From positions 142,883,308 through 142,947,307 of the forward strand of contig OZ023273.1 in NCBI GenBank assembly GCA_964007475.1: a stretch of DNA of 64,000 nt, given 5' to 3'. The translations under genes and the position numbers were made by a program. The stretch comes from Hybos culiciformis (Eukaryota > Arthropoda > Insecta > Diptera > Hybotidae). Below, piece after piece: positions 1-10,247 of the stretch. The first letter of the stretch is position 1, and the number at the start of each line of letters is the position of its first letter. The notes under the pieces are model-generated. The model was given only the letters and a program-made list of their open reading frames with translations. It did not search any database and was not told the origin of the DNA.

Positions 1-2193
1 CAGTAAGTACCCCTCATACTGATCGCGTATCTCGCACAGAGAATATAAGTACTTAATAACTATCTCAAATACAGTAGGTACTTATATCACATAGATCATA
101 GAGTATCCTTGCCAGAAAGATGTCGTATACGCCATGCAGTATCACGCATACAGTAACTTCAATGCAATATCCTCGTCTGAAATAGGCCTTAAACTTATAA
201 TTTTATTTTATTTTTATTATTTAAGTATTCATAATTAAATTATTCTATGAGATAATTTTAATTAAAACGTATGTATGTGGGATTGAATAAATTCAATGAG
301 GAAAAAAGAATTGAAATAATTCAGAAAATAACAACAAAATAATAATAATAATAATAATACTTAACATTTTTATTTTAATTCAGAGCATGTTATGGAAAAC
401 TTTATTATTTTTTCTGTTGTTATTTTTTTCATTGTGTTAGCTTTTTTTTTTTAATTTTAACTCGAATTTTAATGAAAGTACATATACCTACTTACTTTTA
501 TTATATATTCGCACATAATAATTTTGCCGAATAATTTTTATTAAGAAAAAAAAAATACTTACTTAAGAAAAAAAAATTACCTACATACACTTAAATATAT
601 TAAGTTTACGCTAAAAAGTTCATTGCATTCAATTAAATACTTATTCTCTCTGTGTGATACTCTTGGTTACTAAAGAAAAACAAAAAAAAATAGTTGCATC
701 ATTTCTAATTATCTCTGTGAAAGTCGAACTTCTGAATCGATGAACTTTGTAATTGAGAGTGCCAGACGGGTCGCAGGCTGTTAGTAAAACTTTTCTCACT
801 CTAATTTCGAATGTGAACGAATATATTGGTAATTATATTTATAATTGGAAAGATTTGAGCATTTACTTATTGCAAGAAAATAACGCAATTTTAGTTTATC
901 ATATTTTTGTTACAAGCTTTGTTACAAGAATATTTTATAGTTGATTGATTCTATTAACATCAAGTTTTTTTTATTACTCAAATACCTAGGTAGGTAGATA
1001 CTTATATTTTTTAATTATAAGCTAGTAAGTAAGTATATTATATATATTATTGAGAAATTATTTATATTTGATTTTGTTATAATTTTTTACATATTTTTTT
1101 GTTCTTGAAGAATAATGAATTTTTTTCAACTTTTTCGGTTTTTGTTAATAAAAAGAAAGTTTGTTTAATTATAAAAATGATTTTATATTCAGGATTTTTT
1201 TTTTTCATTATAAATTTCTGACAATAATGAAAGAAAATAAATTAAAATATAATTATAGAGCTTGAATTGATTATACAAATACACATTTTACAAATTTATG
1301 AATGAAAAAATAAAAATTTGTAAAGAACTTATCATATAAGTATAATATATAGGTATGAACTTTATACTAAATAACTAGTTGTGGTCAAATAGTTAAATAC
1401 GAGGTTCAGTATAATTTATCTATCAAATCGATATTGTTAGGTTAAGTCGGTTTACGTAGAAACATAAATTAAATATATATCAAGATAAAGCAGTAGGAAC
1501 GTTGAAAATGTTGATTTTTCATTTTAAACATTGGATACCCATTTCTGTATGTTAAGTAAATATAGTAACATTATGTATAATACGAGGTATAATAAAAATA
1601 ATGGGAAAAGAAATTTTACAGTCAAAATTTCCATCTCGGATTTCATTAAATTCTTAAATACAGTTACCAAGGCTAAAACAATTAAAATCAAGTTCGTACT
1701 TATGAGTTGAAAAGTACAGTATAAGTACGCGCCATAAGCTCTGTCAAAAAAAATCGACTTACAAGGCTACAGACATTAAGTGGTTTATTTCGTATGTACG
1801 TGTTACTTATTGTCCTAGAAATAGAATGAAAAAAAAAAAATTAAAACTTTAATAATTTTAAGAAATGGCTTATGAATGCTCAAAATTTATTAACTTTAGA
1901 TCCGATTTCCGGCAACTCATCACAGCATTTTTAATTTTAGATTAAAGCGATGATTAATTTTTTCTTCCAAATCAATAACTTATCTCCACGAGTTACTTTT
2001 TCACAAATTTTTGTTATTATTGTTTCGTGTTCTGTTCTATTGATATTGATAGAATTTGATGACTGGCAGTAATTTATTATTCAATTCTATGCGAATGGCA
2101 ACAATTTTTCTTTAAAATTCTTACTGGAGTTATTAAGCAAATAATCTTAAAGTCAATCATCGGTTCATTCCGTTCATTCATAAATAGTTCTAG
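1..2193. other. AT-rich non-coding DNA, probably inside the Nak first intron
   Basis: I see no gene here. The stretch holds homopolymer runs, an AAT-type microsatellite near 340-360 and a TAGG-rich patch near 985-1000. The short open frame at 753-944 has no recognisable domain and low-complexity composition. Because the next Nak exon must lie to the left of the window, this DNA is inferred to be intronic. Confidence 0.6.
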
Positions 2194-2201
2194 GGTTTTA
2201 A

Positions 2202-4295
2202 CGAGGGGTCAACCACCAAGGGAATACTTGTATTTTGCTTCGGCAATAACGGCAATAAGTTGGCAATACAGGGAATAATTCAATTAATTGCGGCAATAAA
2301 GCAATACAGGGGAATTTTTGGCAATACAGGGAATTTTAGGCAATAAATTGGCAATAAGAGCAATAAATTGGGAATACGAGTAATAGTTTGGCAATATTTC
2401 ATCTATAATGTCATAATTATACACAATACATTAACATTTTCTAATAAAAAAATTAACAGTGCGTTCCGAAACTGAGAATATTTTAGAAACTGAAAAATTA
2501 TTTTAATTTCTAGGATTTCTAGTGTTGGAACGACACGATTTCACAGCTGTTATTTTACATGTTTTCAAATAATTTCAGTTTGGGAACGCATTCTTTAAGT
2601 ATTGCTTTTTATGTAAATATTGCAAATGTATACTTTTTACAGAAAATATTCTACATACTACAAACAAATAGAAAAGAAACTACCGTTACTGCCACAACGC
2701 TCCTCCTAATCAAAGATAACTAAGTAGCTTTTGTTCTAATCAAGGAATAAATCACTCTGATATTTGTGGAACAAAAGTTGATATTGCAATATATTTCTAT
2801 ACAAATTTCTACCTAAAATATATTTCCAAACAAAACACTGAAAAAAAATTTTTTTTTTTCAAATAATTTCTATGAAAAGGTATATTTCTTATCTAACTTA
2901 TATATTTTTTATGAAGAAATATATTTCTTATCGAAAAATCAATAACTACCAAAAATATATTTTTCAAATAATTTGCATTGAAGAAATATATTTTGTTCAC
3001 AAATAACTATGAAGAAATATATTTCTACACAAATAACTATGAAGAAATATATTTCTACACAAATAACTAAAGAAATATATTTTCTACACAAATAACTAGG
3101 AAGAAATATATTTTCTACACAAATAAAGAAATATATTTTCTACACAAATAAAGAAATATATTTTCTACACAAAATAACCAATTTGTGAAAGCGAAAGGAG
3201 AAAAAGAATATTTTTTTTTCATTCAATCAGCCCAAAAAAAAAAATAATAATAATTATAATAAGTATTAATCATAATATTAAAAAAAGTTATTGTAAAGTC
3301 TTTAAATATTAAGTAACTAAGTCTATAAATATTAAGTAAGTTTTTTTTTATAGGTAGCATTTTTTCTTTTTCTTATGCCGTCAAAGTATTATAATTTACT
3401 ACCCAACATGTATAACAATTTTTTCTGGCAAAAATTATTTTTCGAAAAAATTAATTGAAAATTATTTTTATAAAAGTTCAATAATACTGCAGAACAAATT
3501 TCTTCTTCATGGATGCTCCAGAGACCTCACTATAATTTTTGAATCCTCACCCAAAAGTAAGTTAAAAACGATACTTGGTTCGTTTGCATCAGCTCGAATT
3601 TTTTATATGGACCAATTACAATTTTTCATGCTTTCTGATGTATATATTTGTACATTTGTACTCATAAGTCGGTAACAAGTCATCGAAACACTCGGAAACA
3701 CCATTTACTTTATACCAATGGAAAGCTGTTCTAATTACCTCTCCAACGCCATCATTGAAACCGCCCAAGCATTTCGAATTTAATGCTCAAATAATGAAAA
3801 AAACGCAGTCCGGTCACTTTTTCAAGCATTAAAGGCATTGTAACTAATATTATAAATTTTTGTTTTACTTCGTTAAATTATAGAAGACAATCTCACTTTC
3901 ATTTTGACACCTAAACATTGATGATCGGTTGAAAATTACGAAAGCTGTAGAGAGACATTTATCCAACATAGTCAATTTGAAATCGCAAGGAAAATTTATA
4001 CTGAAAATCTGCTGAAATACTAAAATTAAGATTTCTCGGCTATTTATAAACCGATTTTCAAATTTTTTTATTGAAATGCATCTACTTGATGAGAGCATTC
4101 TAATTCTGTTGATAACGAGTTCAAAAATCATTCGTAGATGGGGCTACAAGTCACATATGACAATATTTGGGAATATTGGCAATATTTGGGAATATTGGCA
4201 ATATTGGCAATATATTGGCAATATGGCAATAAATACAGTTTATTGCCGAAATTGGGAATACTTGCATTTTTATTTAAGATGTGGTTGACCCCTCG
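2202..4295. mobile_element. Non-autonomous 2.1 kb TIR DNA transposon, 8-bp TSD (hAT- or P-like)
   Basis: The element starts CGAGGGGTCAACCAC at 2202 and ends with the exact reverse complement at 4295. It is flanked on both sides by the 8-bp direct repeat GGTTTTAA (2194-2201 and 4296-4303). Eight-bp duplications are typical of the hAT and P superfamilies. Subterminal regions (about 2215-2400 and 4155-4265) are filled with many short motifs of the type TTGGCAATA, GGCAATA and GGGAATAC. I find no transposase reading frame, so it is presumably mobilised in trans. A minisatellite sits inside it at about 2985-3175. Superfamily assignment rests on TSD length only. Confidence 0.85.
2985..3175. repeat. 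Minisatellite of about 21-30 bp AT-rich units
   Basis: About seven imperfect tandem copies of a unit of the form GAAGAAATATATTTCTACAC followed by AAATAACTA. The spacer between copies shrinks towards the 3' end, so the last copies are shorter. Less regular ATATATTTCT units precede it from about 2785. The array lies wholly inside the 2.1 kb TIR element. Confidence 0.8.
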
Positions 4296-4303
4296 GGTTT
4301 TAA

Positions 4304-5281
4304 TTAAATTTGGTTACAAAAAATAAATCTCATTTACTTAAATAAGTACTTAAGCACTTAAATATTGATGATCGATGTAAATATTTATTATTATTATTAC
4401 ATTATATACTTATGTACTTAGTTGATACTTGATGCCTCTCTACTACGAGTATGTATAGAATGAATGGATTCAATGAATCATGAAAAAACAAATACAATGT
4501 AAGTATATGTATAGTTAGTTACTTACTTTTTGTTTTATAAAAATTACTTCATAAGAGACACCTGTTAAACATTCAATTTTCATTTAATTAATTTAAATAA
4601 GATTTTATAATAAGTATTAACTATAATTAATTGTGAATTGATTGCTGGCCGGGTGAACCCTATTTGTTATAGGATTGTCTTGGAAATTTTCTTTAATCGT
4701 TATTCGTTATACTTAATACTTACACCTCATTATCTTTATATGTGTAAGAGTACAAAGTTATATTTTATATTTTTGACAATCTATTTTTTTTTTTAAATTA
4801 GATTACTAAATATATATGTCATTATCATAGTTTTATGGTGAGTAAGATTTTTTAGTAAGAATTTTATAAAAATAACTTTGACTGACGTGTTTTTATGATT
4901 TTAATAAAAAATGAAAAAAATAAATCAAAACAGATATCAAAACGTCGTATTTTCTTGCAATCATTTAGGTATTTGTCTATGATCTTATGCTCGGTAATAT
5001 CCTTTCATCAAATATTAAATACTTAACTACATGTCTTAAATTTAATGACTTAAAGAGAGAGGATTTTGAGAACTTTGTGTTTGTTAAATGTCCTCGTAAA
5101 TGTATAATTTTACATTTAATATTACATATTAAATTTAAATTCTTATGTTCAGGCCTCTGTTTTGTCCTACTCACCGGTCCTTAGTTAGAGAATTCTTGGT
5201 GAATTTTAAAATTATATAAGAACCTCGATAAGAATTATGCACTTACTTATTTAAATTTTATTCAATTTGTATATGACTTAC
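4304..5281. other. Non-coding, intron of the Nak-like gene
   Basis: No coding signal is seen. The open frames at 4977-5184 on both strands mirror each other and show no domain. It lies downstream (minus strand) of the Nak exon's splice donor, so it is the start of a long intron. Confidence 0.6.
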
Positions 5282-5462
5282 CTTCGGCTAAAACATCCTC
5301 CACAGTCACCGACACTCGTCCAACAACAAAAACTTTTCCAACATAATTATTTATTTCTTTACTACTTGTATTTAATGGGCCAACACCACCGCCACCGCCA
5401 ACTCCACCAGAACTACCATCTATTTTTTCATTTTTATCTAATTTTGAAAATAATTTCTTCAT
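5282..5462 (-). CDS. Nak: First coding exon of Numb-associated kinase (AAK1/GAK family), partial
   Basis: The exon starts with ATG at 5462 (minus strand) and runs 60 codons plus one base to a consensus donor, GAAG then GTAAGT, at 5281/5280. It encodes a basic start (MKKLFSKLDK), a Gly-rich stretch at residues 16-28, and then YVGKVFVVGRVSVTVEDVLAEG at about residues 40-61. That last segment is the beginning of the kinase fold of Nak/AAK1 proteins, which phosphorylate the AP-2 mu subunit in clathrin-mediated endocytosis. The split Gly codon would continue into the glycine-rich loop in the next exon. No matching next exon is visible in the remaining 5.3 kb, so the first intron is longer than that and the catalytic domain lies outside the window. 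Identity rests on this one exon but the motif is distinctive. Confidence 0.8.
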
Positions 5463-7790
5463 TTTCTAATTTTTCACGAACTTAAATAATATAAACTTTT
5501 AGTTTGCTTAATTTTAATTTTTTTTGTACAATTTTTTATTAATTTTATTTATTTTTTTTTTTATTTTTTAAGATTTTTTTTATTTTTTAAGATTTTTTTC
5601 AATGATTTTTAAATTTTTTATCCATTTGACTTTTCTTTTTCTTTTAAAAGATTTTTTTTTTCAAACTTTTCACATAATTTCAAAGTATTTTTAAGCTAAA
5701 AAAGTTATATTAAAAAAAAAAAAATTAACTTAGTTAAGTAGATAAGGTAGGTAGGTACCTACATCGGTAGGTACATACATCGGTAGGTATCTATTTATGT
5801 TAATACCAACTGGTAAATTTTATATGAAGGAATTCAAACTTCAATCTAGAAGTTTATGGATATAGATGGATAGAGACTTGTTTTTTATTTTAGCAATAAC
5901 CCAATAACTACCTACTTAAATAAATAGGCACCTACACCTATCAAACAATTTTTGATAGAACTTCTAACTAGGCACATATTTTTCTTCAATCATTATTATT
6001 GTCAAACTAAGAACATTTTTCTTTTATTTATTTATTAGGTAAGTAGGTAGGTAGTACTATATAAATATAGTTAAATATACTACTAAAGATAGATACCCAA
6101 GTACATAATAGAAAACAAAAATTTAACAAAAAAAAAAAAAAACAAAAAATCAATAGTAATTGAAATATTTTTTTGTGATTTTATTTTATTTTTTTTGTTT
6201 GAGAAAAAAGTTCGAAATTTTTTTTGCTGTCAAAAAATTTCGTTTCATTGGACTTTTTGTGAAATTGTGTAAATAATTTTAATTTATTTTTTTTTTTTTT
6301 TTTGCAAAATTAATTTGAACTATAGATAGGGTATCTACCTAAATGATGAAATAAAATTAAAATGAATTGAATAAAAAATACTTGAATAAAGTACTTTTAA
6401 AATAAAATAAAAAAACTTTTCCGTGTTGTAGAGAGTCAATAAAGTGGGTGAATCAGCTGCGAAGAAAATTGATTTTTTTTTTTCATAAAAAAAAAAAAGA
6501 TCCACCACCAATGGAGAGGAGGAAGTTAGATATCTATAATGCAGCAGACAAGAGTAAGAGTTAAAAATGATAGAACAGATACCTATTTAGGTAATAACGT
6601 AGGAGGTAGTTGTACCTACATTTTTTTATGTAAGAATATTTGTAGGGTAAAGTAACTAATTATCTTTTACTCTTCCACTGTGTACTCTATCTATCTTCCT
6701 ATGATTTGTTTTGAACACAACAAAAATTCAAATCAGCGAGAATTTATAAAACTTCTGTATTTAGCTAGCTTCCTACCTATCTACATTCTGAATAATGTGC
6801 ATTGACAGTTAAGCCTCTTACCCTTATCCTAATTAACGAAACTGAAAATTATATCTAGGCATACCTACCTAGGTAGGTACCTAATCTACTCAGTTCGTAA
6901 CTAGGTACCTATTTCTTCACCTAAGTTTCACACCTTTCAATGACATAAGGAGATTATGAATTTTTTTAAACTTGTCTTGTTTCCAGAAAAGTTGAATAGA
7001 ACTTATGAAGGCTATCGCCTGCGCCGTGAATCGGTCTGTGACCTTGAAAATTATATATGAAAAAATTTTTAATTTGGATTCACAATTTTTTTTTTTTTTT
7101 GTAGGATTGCAGGAGAAGCATTGAAATTGCACAAAACTTTGATTTTACAAACAAAATGAACAGCAAAGAAGAAGAAAATAAGATTTCACTTTTTTAACCA
7201 TAAAAAAAAATGTGAAATTTATTTTTCTTTTTAAGATTTTTAAATAAATCAAATTAATTTATTGTTTCATTTTTTAATTTAAATTTGATTTAATGAAATT
7301 TTTAATTTTTGTATCGATCACAAAGAAATTTTAACTTGAAAATTTTTTTTACACACAATTTTCATTAAATTTTTGTTTCCTCCACCTTTCTTCATTATTT
7401 TACTTATTTTGAATTTGAATTTGTATTATTTATTTACTTATTTTTTGTTAATTAATTATTTACAATTATTTTTTGTGGAATTAAATTAAAATTTATTTTT
7501 TTTTTGCAATTTTAAATATTTATCTTCTTTTTTTTTTAATTATTTTTAAACAAAAAAAAAAGGGAAAAGAAAAAACGTAGAAATGAATCCACGACGAATG
7601 ATGTGAAAAAAACTTTTTCTCAACTCAAAAAACCGAGAAAGAACTTTATGTCATTTTTGACAGAATTAATAATAACGACTCCCGTCCCGATTGGAAAAAA
7701 ATTTAATAAATATAGCTGAGTCAATAATGCTGCACCGTAAATTATAAAAAATGTATTTTGGATGAAATTTAAATGCATGAAAGAACCCTA
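5463..7790. other. Upstream region of Nak: AT-rich, TAGG/CCTA microsatellite patches
   Basis: This is the 5' flank, and perhaps 5' UTR, of the Nak-like exon. It holds long A and T runs and several patches of TAGG/GTAGGTACCTAC-type simple sequence (about 5742-5795, 6030-6055, 6862-6905). No exon or RNA gene could be supported. Confidence 0.5.
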
Positions 7791-7791
7791 A

Positions 7792-9440
7792 CGGACATTT
7801 GTCCGCGATGAAATTTGTATGGAAAACTTCGCGGACAAATGTCATTTTACAAAATGACATTTGTCCGCGATTGTAAAATGACAATTGTCCGCCGCGGACA
7901 AATGTCCAAAAAAATTATAAGTCAAGAATGGCCTTATGAAAAAAAAAATGACCCCAGTTTTTGTTTGCAATGATGTTCCAGTTTAGTCTCCGATGGCATA
8001 AAAAATGTAAACCAACTAAAGAAAATGTGAACCAAATAAAAAAGGAATGTTATTATTACTTTTAGATTATACCGTAATAAAAAACAATAAAGAAAAAAAT
8101 ATATATATATTTTTTTTTAATTCAATATATTTAAACTTATCAAAAGAATATTTTGAAATGAATTAATAATTCTATAAAGCTTGGTAGGAATCTTTTAATG
8201 AATTAATTTAAAATAATTCTCGAAAAAGCTAAACATTCAAAAAATTAAGATAATGCACAATAAGTACAAAAGTAAAACAATTAAGTATTAAAAAGTAAAG
8301 TTTTAGGTAAGTTTAATTTTTATAAATTTTTTTGCATATTTGATTAAAACAATTTCTTCCATTTTCACAAATAAATTGCTTACAATATATTTTCTTTGTT
8401 TCCTCATTTCTCGTCGGTAATATGATTCTCAAAATTAAGATCTTACATAGAACTTCTTACTATTAAATTCAATACTTCTATTTAAAAAAAAAAACTTTAA
8501 TCAAAATTTTTGTTTTATTTAAGTACAAAAGTTATCCCACCTAGTGATTTGATAGCTATAATAAAGAAAAGAAATATTTGTATTTGGTAAGCTGGCATGA
8601 ATTAAAAAACGGACGGTTTTTTTACTTTATAAAAAATATCCTCCAAAAAACATAAAAATTATTTTTCAAGAACATATATATATTTTATATATTTTATAAT
8701 GTTATTTTTTTTTTATTTTTGTTTATATAGTTTATTTTCATTAATAAATTAAGTAAAAACATACTCTCCTGATTAATTGAAATTGCAATTATGAATATTT
8801 ATTATTCACTTCAGGAAAAAAATTATTATTTTCACAAATGTTAAACTATTGTATTCATTTTTACTCGAAAATTTGATGTTTATTTTTATTTGGGAACATC
8901 ATTGCAAACAAAAACTTGACCCCCTAGCTTTTTCTCTTTCTTTAAATAAATATATATGAAAAAAGAAAGGGACAAAAAATTCAAAGGCCATTCTTGATTT
9001 ATAATTTCTTTGCAAATGTCTCAAAATGAGCGGACAAATGACATTTTGCAAAATGACATTTGTCCGCCGCGGACAAATGTCTCAAAATGAGCGGACAAAT
9101 GACATTTTGCAAAATGACATTTGTCCGCGATTGAATTTTCAAACTTTAACGGACAAATGTCATTTTGCAAAATGTCATTTGTCCGCGATTGAAATTTTAA
9201 ATTTTTAGCGAACAAATGTCATTTTGCAAAATGTCATTTGTTCGCGATTGATTTTTCAGATATTTAGCGGACAAATGTCATTTTGCAAAATGTCGTTTGT
9301 CCGCGATTAATTTTTTATTGCGGACAAATGACATTTTGCCAAATGACATTTATCCGCGGCGGACAAAAGTCATTTCGAATCGCGGACAAATGTCATTTTG
9401 ATGTCCGCGATACAAAAACAAATCGCGGACAAATGTCCAA
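7792..9440. mobile_element. Foldback element built of palindromic GCGGACAAATG modules, copy 1
   Basis: Both ends consist of repeated palindromic modules around GCGGACAAATGTCATTTTGC and its reverse complement (left arm about 7792-7906, right arm about 9005-9440 with six or more modules). The outer tips are GGACATTTGTCC and GGACAAATGTCC. Inside these arms lies a second inverted repeat: the DNA from about 7914 (AATTATAAGTCAAGAATGGCC) to 7980 is matched in reverse complement by about 8890-9006. The loop at 7981-8889 is AT-rich and shows no protein frame. Open frames crossing the modules (9021-9215 and 9026-9208) are artefacts of the palindromes. The structure is that of a Foldback-type DNA element with modular inverted termini. 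Confidence 0.85.
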
Positions 9441-9626
9441 CCCCCGCAGAATTGACCCTCGTCTTTTAGTGGGAATTCTCGTTTTATTAATGTAAAAAAC
9501 CGGAAATTTCAACTAAAAGGCGAATGCCGATGCCGTATTCTGTTTCATGTCTAATAGTTTTTCATTATTTGTTATTTACTCTTGACTAGGGATTGGATTT
9601 TAAGCAAATGTTACTTATTTCGGTAG
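9441..9626. other. Short non-coding spacer
   Basis: Unremarkable DNA between the foldback element and the nested transposon block; nothing else is seen. Confidence 0.5.
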
Positions 9627-9953
9627 TTTTCCGTTAGCCGGGCGCAAATGTACGGCGCAAAAATTGTGAATCAAGTCGCAAAGCGAAGCAGAAATGTTAC
9701 CGAAAACTTACGCTGTGTTTAACTGGACGCGACGGACGCGACGGTGACGTTACAAACGTGAGAGACGTTGTGACTAAATTTTTTGCAGTTATACTGGACT
9801 TCTTCAACGTTGTAAAACTAAAAAGTAAGCTGTGGTAAACAAAACAACTTTCACTACTTTTTTCAAATAAATTAAAAAAAAAAAAAAAATATTTTATTAA
9901 TTTCTCTTTGAAATCATGTTGAAATTATTTACAGAAAATAAAAATTTTTGGAT

Positions 9954-10200
9954 TGTAAACATTGTAGATATAGAGTACTACTCATAGTTAGGGCCTTAAG
10001 AAGTAAGATGTTAATATTAATGTAGGATATAAGAAATATGATATGAAGGGAGATATAAAAAGAGGCTGTAAAAAAGAATTATTATTATTATGAATTTTGT
10101 GACGAACGGAAGCAAGATTGGAATTGATAAAATAAATTGAGAATTATTTTAAAAGAAACAACCGGACTTTTATTTTGAGAAGAAGAAAACGAAGTTTACA
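9954..10200 (+). repeat. 5' LTR of gypsy element
   Basis: This 247-bp direct repeat begins TGTAAAC and ends GTTTACA, an inverted 7-bp terminus. It is identical by eye to the 3' LTR. The 4 bases before it, GGAT (9950-9953), form the target-site duplication with 15189-15192. The sequence after it, ACATCAGGTGTGGGGT, is where a primer-binding site should lie, but no canonical TGG start is obvious. Confidence 0.95.
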
Positions 10201-10247
10201 ACATCAGGTGTGGGGTAAATGCTCCCCAAATTGAATTAGAATAGGAA

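Noticed and set aside
4076..4326. Two plus-strand frames rich in NIWEYWQY-type repeats
   Set aside because: They translate the TTGGCAATA subterminal repeats of the 2.1 kb TIR element in two frames; not a protein gene.
5742..5795. TAGG/CCTA clusters resembling insect telomeric TTAGG
   Set aside because: The units are GTAG/TAGG mixed with GTACCTAC, not regular TTAGG, and similar patches are scattered through the window; treated as simple sequence.
9021..9495. Several overlapping open frames on both strands, and a CRISPR-like look of repeats and spacers
   Set aside because: They are by-products of palindromic foldback modules. The repeats are internally palindromic with irregular spacers, and the DNA is clearly eukaryotic.
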